Origin: Candidatus Poribacteria bacterium | GTDB taxonomy: Bacteria > Poribacteria > WGA-4E > GCA-2687025 | NCBI GenBank assembly: GCA_018644665.1 | Contig: JABGQA010000155.1 | Coordinates: 1 to 64,000, forward strand | Direction: 5' to 3' | DNA: 64,000 nt | Part shown: positions 33,002 through 39,690 of the stretch, one piece after another | Numbering within the stretch: position 1 is the stretch's first letter | Layout: every line of letters begins with the position of its first letter | Made by a program: the position numbers and the translations under genes | Notes under the pieces: generated by a model | Told to the model about the DNA's origin: nothing | Database searches by the model: none | The model's input: only the letters and a program-made list of their open reading frames with translations

Positions 33002-33150
33002 CGCGAGGCCGACGCCGCCGTCGTGTGACCCCGTGAACATCCTCCCTCGCAGGGAACGGATGGGCACGGCGTGCGGTGAGCGATGGGGTCTGCGCGTCGC
33101 CTGACGCCTCTTGCGCCTGTCGTCGCCGTCGACCAACTGTCCGTGACCAC
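33002..33150. repeat. dispersed intergenic repeat, copy B
   Basis: This stretch aligns with 18066-18180: GCGAGGC-GACGC, GATGGGGTC at 33082-33090, GTCGCCTGACGCCTC, CCTGTCGTC and AACTGTC follow in the same order, with a longer middle. It also has the CCTCGCAGGGA core shared with 55369-55403. Confidence 0.55.
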
Positions 33151-33302
33151 ATCCGGCGCACGCGCGTATCGCCGCGGATGGGTGATTAACGGCATCACGG
33201 GGGATGCTTTCCGGCGGGCCAAGGACGCGCCGTTTGCAGCGTGCATCCGTCTTGCCGTGAGGACAGAGCAGTCTTGACGACGACAGACAGATAGGCCTGC
33301 GG

Positions 33303-33782
33303 ATGCAAGTCGAACTGATGGATGCCTCGGGCCACAAGGCCGCCGTTACCAACCTGAACCAACTCTACCTGTACGACTTCGTTGAGTTCGCCGACGCCGA
33401 CGTCAACCAGGCAGGACTCTATACGTCGGCCTACCTCGATGCCTATTGGTTCGAGGAGGATCGCCACCCGTTTCTGATCTGTGTTGGCGGAAGATTCGCC
33501 GGGTTCGCCCTGGTACGTCGTCACGCGGAGGGGAAGCACAGCATCGCGGAGTTCTTCGTCATGCGGAAGTATCGACGTAAGGGGATCGGCGAGAGGGCGG
33601 CCACGCAGGTGTATGCCCGTTTTCCTGGCCGATGGACGGTCCATCAGATGGCGAGCAACCCCGGGGCGCAGGCGTTCTGGCGGAAGACCATCGACCGAGT
33701 TACCGGGGGCCGATTCACGGAGACGGAGCACGCGGGCCGGTCGCCAGGCACGAGCCAGTCATTCGACAACTCCGCACGGTGA
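33303..33782 (+). CDS. GNAT family N-acetyltransferase
   Basis: A 159-residue acetyltransferase. The acetyl-CoA loop is RKYRRKGIGERAATQV, preceded by the strand HSIAEFFVM. The C-terminal part reads VHQMASNPGAQAFWRKTIDR, where the Asn and Phe-Trp pair are the usual end of the fold. The first 50 residues (LNQLYLYDFVEFADADVN) are typical of a small group of predicted acetyltransferases. No clear ribosome binding site is seen; a second Met five codons on is possible. Substrate unknown. Confidence 0.82.
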   Translation: MQVELMDASGHKAAVTNLNQLYLYDFVEFADADVNQAGLYTSAYLDAYWFEEDRHPFLICVGGRFAGFALVRRHAEGKHSIAEFFVMRKYRRKGIGERAATQVYARFPGRWTVHQMASNPGAQAFWRKTIDRVTGGRFTETEHAGRSPGTSQSFDNSAR

Positions 33783-33815
33783 CTCTGTCGCGGGTCTGAG
33801 CCGCGTGCGGCGCGT

Positions 33816-35021
33816 TCAGCCATGGGCCTGCGCGAACGCGCGCTCAAACTCGTGCGAACCGTCGTCCTGCCATATCTCGCAGCTCAGACCACGAATGGCG
33901 CCCTCCTCACGGCCGGTGATCTCCTGCGCTGAGGGGATGGAAGGAGTATAGACCTTCGTGCCGCCGGGCAAGGTCAGCACTCCCACGTGACGCGGGATCG
34001 GCGGGGCCTCACGCGCGGCCGTTCGCGCCAGGGCGTCTTCATCGACGTCAAAGCCAAGGCCTGGGGCCGCTGGCACGGCCGAGAACCCCTCGGTCACGGG
34101 AATCCGCGTCGTCGTGTAGTCTTCCTCGTACTGGTCGTCGAGGTGGATCGAATGACCCGACGCCGACGGCAGCACGGCGGCCATATGCAGCGCGAACGCC
34201 TTGCCTAGCGTCCCCGCGCCCTGCTGTATGATCGTCTGGACGTTGGCGCGGCTGTACATCCAGCCCCGTTCGAGGGTATCGCCCACGCTTCCGTCCAGCA
34301 TGTAGATGTCCGCGAGCCCGTGCAGCATCTCCTGCGCGCCGCCGAGCTGCGGCACGTGCATCACGATGGGAATCCGCGTCTGCTCCCGCAGGCGCCGCCA
34401 GCCGTCGATGTCCGTCCGCGCGATGGGATCCTCGATGTAGCCGACGATCGGGTGATCCCGTTCCAGCGCAGCGACGAGCGGCAGAACGGCCGCGAGCGTG
34501 CGGTTCGCGTTGAAGTCCCAATGCAGTTGGAACCCGGCCGGGGTCACGGCCTCCGCGGCGCGGGTTTGCTCGATGACGTCGTGGTAGTCGCACGAGTGCA
34601 TCTTGAAGACGCGGTAGCCCTGGTCGACCGCCCGCCGAATCTCCTTGGCGAATTCGTCGGGCGCCGCGGGCCGCGTCCACGCGGCGACGGACACGCGATC
34701 GCGCACCTTCTGTCCCATGAGCCTGTACGCGGGGACTCCGAGCTTCTTGCCCATCAGGTCATAGAGGGCGCCGCCAAGGCCGGCGTTGAAGCGATTGTTG
34801 ATGTAGTCGAACGGATCCTGGCCGATCAACGGCTCGACGCTTGAGCGCGGAGGACAGCCGCCCGGCCGAATTCGCAAGTCACCGTAGCCGGTCAGCCCGC
34901 AGTCCGTACGCGCCCTGTACACAATGCGATGATCGATCCCTTCCATCCTTACCTCATGGCCCTCATACCGCCGGGCGAGCTTCGGGAAGATGGGGATGAT
35001 GTCGATATCGGTGATCCGCAT
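33816..35021 (-). CDS. atypical enolase-superfamily protein
   Basis: A 401-residue protein with the mandelate racemase-type capping domain and barrel. Recognisable are the ALYDLMGKKLGVPAYRLMG helix, K140 in FKMHSCDYHDV, D169 in HWDFNAN and E197 in YIEDP. The third metal ligand, normally Glu or Asp after the IPI strand, is replaced: the segment reads IPIVMHVPQLGG. A canonical Mg site is therefore incomplete, so it may be catalytically altered or use another geometry. The start MRITDIDIIPIFP follows the family pattern; the longer frame upstream lacks support. It is divergent from a DJ-1/PfpI gene. Confidence 0.8.
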   Translation of the reverse strand: MRITDIDIIPIFPKLARRYEGHEVRMEGIDHRIVYRARTDCGLTGYGDLRIRPGGCPPRSSVEPLIGQDPFDYINNRFNAGLGGALYDLMGKKLGVPAYRLMGQKVRDRVSVAAWTRPAAPDEFAKEIRRAVDQGYRVFKMHSCDYHDVIEQTRAAEAVTPAGFQLHWDFNANRTLAAVLPLVAALERDHPIVGYIEDPIARTDIDGWRRLREQTRIPIVMHVPQLGGAQEMLHGLADIYMLDGSVGDTLERGWMYSRANVQTIIQQGAGTLGKAFALHMAAVLPSASGHSIHLDDQYEEDYTTTRIPVTEGFSAVPAAPGLGFDVDEDALARTAAREAPPIPRHVGVLTLPGGTKVYTPSIPSAQEITGREEGAIRGLSCEIWQDDGSHEFERAFAQAHG

Positions 35022-35152
35022 GGGAAGACCCTTGCTGTCGCTGGGGCGTTGTGCGACCAGTCTGCCGAATGCGCGTCTGCAAGGCAATCGAACACTTCGC
35101 GCGGCTCAACCGTCGTGCTAGACTCCCGCCAACTCAGGGATGGAATGAGCCC

Positions 35153-35761
35153 ATGACGCGAACGGTAGGCATCCTCATATTCGACGGCGTGGAGATCCTG
35201 GACTTCTGCGGGCCGTACGAGGTGTTCTCCGTGGCAGGCGGCACGGCGGAAAACGACGACCTGACCGTGTACACGGTCGCCGAAAGCCGTGTGGCGACGC
35301 GAGCCGCAAATGGCCTCGTCGTGCACCCCGACTACGCCTTTGATGATTGCCCCGACACGCATCTTCTGGTCCTTCCCGGCGGCCGTGGCACGCGAGACGT
35401 GATCCAGAACGAGGCGGCGATGTCGTGGATTCGGCAGGCGTGCGAGAGCGCCGAACTCGTGCTGTCGGTCTGCACGGGCGCGCTGCTGCTCGGCAAGCTG
35501 GGGTTGCTCGATGGGCTCGATGCCACGACACACCACGGAGCGTTCGCGGAGCTGCGCCGGGTCGCCCCGAACGCGAACATCCGCGAAGGCGAACGCTACC
35601 TCGACAACGGCAAGTTCGTCGTTGCCGCTGGCGTGGCGGCGGGGATAGACGCGTCGTTCCACGTCGTAGCGCGTCTGTTCGGCGAGGAAACCGCGACACG
35701 AACTGCCAGACACATCGAGTACCCCTGGGAACGCGAATCGACCCACACGGCGCCCGCATAG
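35153..35761 (+). CDS. DJ-1/PfpI family protein
   Basis: A 202-residue glutamine-amidotransferase-like protein. E23 in PYEVFS and the nucleophile C107 in VLSVCTGALLLG match the isonitrile hydratase/ThiJ group, and LLVLPGGRGTR is the strand before it. There is no attached AraC domain. Members hydrate isonitriles, act as glyoxalases or chaperones; which applies cannot be read. The start at 35153 begins the Rossmann strand at once (RTVGILIFDGVEILD). It precedes a Gfo/Idh/MocA gene by 28 bp. Confidence 0.87.
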   Translation: MTRTVGILIFDGVEILDFCGPYEVFSVAGGTAENDDLTVYTVAESRVATRAANGLVVHPDYAFDDCPDTHLLVLPGGRGTRDVIQNEAAMSWIRQACESAELVLSVCTGALLLGKLGLLDGLDATTHHGAFAELRRVAPNANIREGERYLDNGKFVVAAGVAAGIDASFHVVARLFGEETATRTARHIEYPWERESTHTAPA

Positions 35762-35789
35762 CGCGGGCTCCCGACATAGGCGGTGAGAC

Positions 35790-36884
35790 ATGGGCATCAG
35801 TATCGGCCTCGTCGGCGTTGGGCAGTTTGGGCCGGCGTTCATCTCCTCACTTAAGGACCACCCGGACGTAGACAGATTCGCCCTGTGCGACATGGACGGC
35901 GACAAGCTGTCGAAGTGGGCGAAGCAGTACGAGGTCGCCGAGACCTACCGCACGCTCGACGACATCTGCAAATCCGACATCGACGCGCTGTACGTAGTGA
36001 CGCAACCGTGGCTCCACGCCTCGCAGGCGATCCAGGCCATGGAAGCGGGGAAGCACGTCTACACGGCGGTCCCCGCGGCCTACTCGCTGGATGACTGCGA
36101 CGCGCTGGTGAGGGCCGCGGAGCGCACCGGCATGCTGTACATGAACGGCGAGACGAGCTACTTCCGACCCGACGCTGCGTTCTGCCGCAAGCAGGCGGAT
36201 GAGGGAGCCTTCGGCGAGTTCGTCTACGGCGAGGCGGAATACCTCCACGACCTGAGCCACGGCCTGTATGACGTGGCCAGGAAGCGCTGGGGCGCCGACT
36301 GGGGGCCGGACAAGACCGGCGGCGTGCCGATGCACTACCCGACGCACTCGACGTGCTTCATGGTGTCGGTGATGAGGGCGCGTATGACGAGCGTGTCCTG
36401 CATAGGCTTCCGCCTGCCCGACGACGAGTGGTTCCGCATGGACACCGTCTACGAGAACGAGTTCTCCAACGAGGTCGGCCTGTTCGAGATGAGCAACGGC
36501 GCCAGCGCGCGGATATGCGAGTTCCGTCGGGTAGGGAACCCCGGCGGGGAACGCGTCACGGCGATCTACGGCACAGAGGGCAGCTTCGAGCAAAGCTCTG
36601 TCGGGAAAGCCATGTGGGGCACGACTGCCGGTCGTGAAGAGGTCGAGATGACCCGCCACCACGAGCCTCTGCCCGAACCCTTGGCGTCAGATCTCGGTGG
36701 GCACGGAGGCTCGCACGCGTACTTGGCGAACGAGTTCGTGGATTCGGTCAACAAGGGGCGTCAGCCGCGGATCAACGTGTGGGAAGCGGTGCGATACGTC
36801 GCGCCGGGGCTCGTGGCGCATCAATCGGCGATGCGGGACGGGGAGCGGCTGGAGATACCCGACTGGGGCGATGCTCCCGCGTGA
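35790..36884 (+). CDS. Gfo/Idh/MocA family oxidoreductase
   Basis: A 364-residue NAD(P)-dependent oxidoreductase. The dinucleotide loop is IGLVGVGQFGPAF and the position of the catalytic Lys-Pro is changed: AGKHVYTAVPAAYSLDDC, where EKP is usual. The later part (GETSYFRPDAAFCRK) is typical of a subgroup acting on larger substrates. The missing EKP Lys may mean altered chemistry. It likely shares a transcript with the DJ-1/PfpI gene. Confidence 0.83.
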   Translation: MGISIGLVGVGQFGPAFISSLKDHPDVDRFALCDMDGDKLSKWAKQYEVAETYRTLDDICKSDIDALYVVTQPWLHASQAIQAMEAGKHVYTAVPAAYSLDDCDALVRAAERTGMLYMNGETSYFRPDAAFCRKQADEGAFGEFVYGEAEYLHDLSHGLYDVARKRWGADWGPDKTGGVPMHYPTHSTCFMVSVMRARMTSVSCIGFRLPDDEWFRMDTVYENEFSNEVGLFEMSNGASARICEFRRVGNPGGERVTAIYGTEGSFEQSSVGKAMWGTTAGREEVEMTRHHEPLPEPLASDLGGHGGSHAYLANEFVDSVNKGRQPRINVWEAVRYVAPGLVAHQSAMRDGERLEIPDWGDAPA

Positions 36885-36887
36885 TCC

Positions 36888-37217
36888 CTATTCGGAGATG
36901 GCGGAGCCGTACTCCTCGTCCTCGACGATTTCCGTGATCGTAGGGATCTCGTCGCCGGCGAATCCAACCACCTCGAGCTGATCGGTGAAGCTGTCGCCAG
37001 CTATCTGGATGGCAACGCGTATGCCGTCGAGCACGCCACCCACGCCGTCGAACACGGCCTCGATAGCCACGAATTCCTGATACATCTTCGCTGATGTCTC
37101 ACGCGTGAGGTCCGACAGGTCGATCGCCGCGAGCTTCTGGTAGGCCCCGATGGCCTCCTCGATCTGCTCGCGCACGGCCTCCTTCTGCGCGTCGAATCGC
37201 TCCATCGGGCTGTCCAT
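36888..37217 (-). CDS. small acidic hypothetical protein
   Basis: A 109-residue acidic protein that I do not recognise. The first half is helical (FDAQKEAVREQIEEAIGAYQ) and the end is very acidic (IVEDEEYGSAISE). There is no signal peptide. GGAAGG lies before the ATG at 37217. It is convergent with the Gfo/Idh/MocA gene, only three bases separating them. Confidence 0.55.
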   Translation of the reverse strand: MDSPMERFDAQKEAVREQIEEAIGAYQKLAAIDLSDLTRETSAKMYQEFVAIEAVFDGVGGVLDGIRVAIQIAGDSFTDQLEVVGFAGDEIPTITEIVEDEEYGSAISE

Positions 37218-37454
37218 GTGGCTGCCTTCCGGCGTGACGTTGGCATTCCTTGATCGCCTGGATCGCCCGCGACAAGTGCATCCGCAACCGTGTTGAGGGC
37301 GTGTGGACTGTACGTCGCGAACGGCCCAAAGGCAAGGGATATTGCATCGACAACTCCCCTAGAGTGCTCAGAACTTGCGCTTAGTGTGCAATTCCTGGGG
37401 CCGCGCACGTCGCACGGGCCGTCGCATTCTGCGTCGTACTCCGGCGCAAAAAGC

Positions 37455-37488
37455 GTGCACATGCACTTGATTCCCGGCGAATTCCGGG
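37455..37488. promoter_or_regulatory. candidate activator-binding inverted repeats
   Basis: GTGCACATGCAC (37455-37466) and CCCGGCGAATTCCGGG (37473-37488) have perfect 5-bp arms. They lie about 45-77 bp upstream of the -24 element, a suitable place for an enhancer-binding protein. Binding is inferred from position. Confidence 0.3.
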
Positions 37489-37531
37489 CTATGGGTGCCT
37501 TTCGCCTCGGGGAGCGACCTGCCCAAATTAG

Positions 37532-37547
37532 TGGCACGCTCCTTGCT
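37532..37547 (+). promoter_or_regulatory. consensus sigma-54 -24/-12 promoter
   Basis: TGGCACGCTCCTTGCT matches TGGCAC-N5-TTGCT exactly. GG at 37533-37534 and GC at 37545-37546 have 12-bp phasing. Transcription would begin near 37558, about 32 bases before the GTG of the sigma-factor gene. It implies that a sigma-54 activator controls another sigma factor. Confidence 0.7.
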
Positions 37548-37589
37548 CATGGCTTTGCGTCTCGAAGATGTCCTGTGGAGGCCTGGTCC

Positions 37590-38480
37590 GTGCGCTCGAC
37601 GACGCTATCGTTCATCCCGGTCCGCGAATACGTCACGATGAGCCGCGACGCCAACGAGCGTGAGACTCTCGACGCTTGGTTGGAACAGGCTCAGCGACAT
37701 CCGCTGCTCACTCGTCAGGAAGAGATCGAAATCAGCCAGCGGATAAAGGCGCAGGACGGGACGGCACGCGAGCGCCTCATCCTGTGCAACCTCCGCCTCG
37801 TGCTGAAGATCGCCCTGGCATACCGCCGTGCGAACGTTCCTCTCGTGGATCTTCTGCAAGAGGGCATCGGTGGGCTGATGCAGGCCGTCGAGCATTTCGA
37901 CGAGCAGCGTGGATTCAAGTTCAGCACCTACGCGGTGCACTGGATCCGTCAGTCCATCTCGCGATACATCGACCGGACGGCGCGTACGATCCGCCTCCCG
38001 TCGTACATCATCGCGGATATGTCTCAGCAGAACCGCGCGTCGACGGAATTGGAGCAGTCGCTGGAGCGCTCTCCGACCTCCGAGGAACTCGCGGAACGCC
38101 TCGAGAAGACGAAGAAGCAGATCCGCAACATCGAGATGCTGCCGGAAGAGCCGGTGCCGTTGGGCGCGCCCGTGGGCGGCGAAGACAGCACGACGACGCT
38201 CTCCGATGTTGTCGAGGACGCGCAGAACGATACCCACCGCTATCTCGACGCCTGGATGCGTCGGGAGCAGGTGGACCAACTTCTGGACATTCTGACACCG
38301 CGTGAGCGGACGATCATCGCTCTACGCTTCGGCCTCGCCAGTGGTGAGGGGCAGACGCTTCGCGCTATCGCCGTGCAGTTGGGCGTGACGAAGGAGCGTG
38401 TGCGACAAATCGAAGCGCAGGCGATGAAGAAGCTGCGTCAGCGGGTGCAGGAGAACGCCGAACTCGACGCCGCCGGCTAG
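37590..38480 (+). CDS. sigma-70 family RNA polymerase sigma factor (group 2/3)
   Basis: A 296-residue RpoD-related sigma factor without region 1.1. Region 1.2 is LEQAQRHPLLTRQEEIEI. Region 2 runs NLRLVLKIALAYRR, VPLVDLLQEGIGGLMQAVEHF and GFKFSTYAVHWIRQSISRYI, region 3 follows IRLPSYIIADM, and region 4 ends TLRAIAVQLGVTKERVRQIE with AMKKLRQR. GTG at 37590 is chosen for its GGAGG eight bases upstream; the ATG at 37638 (280 residues) is the alternative. It should redirect polymerase under a special condition. A sigma-54 promoter lies just upstream and a terminator-like hairpin follows. Confidence 0.9.
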   Translation: MRSTTLSFIPVREYVTMSRDANERETLDAWLEQAQRHPLLTRQEEIEISQRIKAQDGTARERLILCNLRLVLKIALAYRRANVPLVDLLQEGIGGLMQAVEHFDEQRGFKFSTYAVHWIRQSISRYIDRTARTIRLPSYIIADMSQQNRASTELEQSLERSPTSEELAERLEKTKKQIRNIEMLPEEPVPLGAPVGGEDSTTTLSDVVEDAQNDTHRYLDAWMRREQVDQLLDILTPRERTIIALRFGLASGEGQTLRAIAVQLGVTKERVRQIEAQAMKKLRQRVQENAELDAAG

Positions 38481-38525
38481 TCGTGGCGGATCGAGTGGAG
38501 CGTCCTTAGATTTAAGTTAGTTTCC

Positions 38526-38553
38526 GGCCCGGGTGAGCAATTGCCCGGGCCTT
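38526..38553 (+). terminator. intrinsic terminator after the sigma-factor gene
   Basis: GGCCCGGG (38526-38533), a 10-base loop and CCCGGGCC (38544-38551) form a perfect stem, followed by TTAT. It lies 45 bp after the sigma-factor stop. The T-tract is short. Confidence 0.6.
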
Positions 38554-38730
38554 ATCGTGCACGGCTGCCGGCGTGGCGTTGTGCGATGATGTTGCTCGCG
38601 ATCGCTAGCGCACAGCCGTTCTCGTTGCCGCTGCCAAGGTCGTCCGGCGCCAGCGTTGACGCGTCGCGTCGGCCCGGATAGCTTACAATCAGCCTGTCCC
38701 GCCCGCTGCAACGCAGGAGGAAGCCGCCCG

Positions 38731-39567
38731 ATGGCCACCGTCCAGGACGCGATGCCCGATCTCGGGAGAGACCTGTCGTTCTACCCGACGGACAACCCAT
38801 CGCCCGTGACTCTGACGCCCGATCAGATACGGCAGTACAACGAGCGCGGGTATGTGTTTCCTCTGGACGTGTTCTCCCCCGCCGAGATAGCGACCCATCG
38901 CGCGTACTTCGACAAATTGATGGAGAAGGCGACGGCCGCGGGGTGGAACAGCTATTCCATCAACGGGTGGCAGGCGAAGTGCACCGGCATTTACGACCTG
39001 GTGAACGAGCCGAGAGTACTCGACTACGTGGAGGATCTCCTCGGCGAGAACCTAATCTGCTGGGCCACGCACTACTTCTGCAAGATGCCGGGCGACACGA
39101 AGCGCGTCGCCTACCACCAGGACGCCTCATACTGGCCGCTGAGTCCGAGCAAGACGGTCACCGTGTGGCTCGCCATCGACGATGTGGACCTCGCCAACGG
39201 CGCGATGCAGTTCGTCGCCGGGTCGCACCGAGACGGCCAGATCGCCTTCGAATGGAGCAAGCCCGAGGAGGAGAACGTCCTCAGCCAGTCCGTACACGAT
39301 CCTGAGGAGCACGGCGCGGAGGAGGTCGCGATCGAGATGACGGCCGGCCAGATCTCGCTCCACTCCGACTTGCTCCTGCACGGCTCCGAGCCGAACGCTT
39401 CCGATCGCCGCCGCTGTGGCCTGACGATGCGTTTCGCGCCGCCGGACGTGAAGCCGCTCAACTCGTGGGGTGGCACGGCCATCATCTGCCGAGGCCGCGA
39501 CACGCACGGCCACTGGACGCACAACGAGCGCCCCGAAACGGACGACATTCCCCAGCGGGCGGAATAG
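38731..39567 (+). CDS. phytanoyl-CoA dioxygenase (PhyH) family protein
   Basis: A 278-residue Fe(II)/2-oxoglutarate-dependent oxygenase. The iron ligands are H129 and D131 (YHQDASYW) and H217 (LLLHGSEPN), and the following R in NASDRRRCGL would bind 2-oxoglutarate. VTVWLAIDDVDLANGAMQFV is the family core. It would hydroxylate an unknown substrate. AGGAGG precedes the ATG at 38731. A -10-like TACAAT lies 42 bp upstream, without a well-spaced -35. PhyH paralogues are numerous in poribacterial-type genomes. Confidence 0.9.
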   Translation: MATVQDAMPDLGRDLSFYPTDNPSPVTLTPDQIRQYNERGYVFPLDVFSPAEIATHRAYFDKLMEKATAAGWNSYSINGWQAKCTGIYDLVNEPRVLDYVEDLLGENLICWATHYFCKMPGDTKRVAYHQDASYWPLSPSKTVTVWLAIDDVDLANGAMQFVAGSHRDGQIAFEWSKPEEENVLSQSVHDPEEHGAEEVAIEMTAGQISLHSDLLLHGSEPNASDRRRCGLTMRFAPPDVKPLNSWGGTAIICRGRDTHGHWTHNERPETDDIPQRAE

Positions 39568-39690
39568 CCCCTCAGGCCTTGCAGAGATGGTTCGGGACCG
39601 CGCGGAATCCGTGAACCCCTGCGCCTTCCCGACGGGTGATGTGGGAGAACGTCGACGCGGGCCTGGGCACACGGCCCGGTAGCAGAGCCT

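Larger units (their letters stand above)
32822..33302. other. intergenic region, 481 bp, with repeats
   Basis: No gene is convincing here. An inverted repeat sits at 32937-32971 and a dispersed repeat at 33002-33150. Confidence 0.55.
37218..37589. other. regulatory region before the sigma factor, 372 bp
   Basis: No gene is convincing. This divergent gap holds inverted repeats at 37455-37466 and 37473-37488, a consensus sigma-54 promoter at 37532-37547 and a strong ribosome binding site GGAGG at 37577-37581. Confidence 0.6.

Noticed and set aside
38656-38689. A full sigma-70 promoter before the PhyH gene
   Set aside because: TTGACG (38656) and TACAAT (38684) are 22 bp apart, too far for a normal promoter, so only the -10-like element is mentioned.
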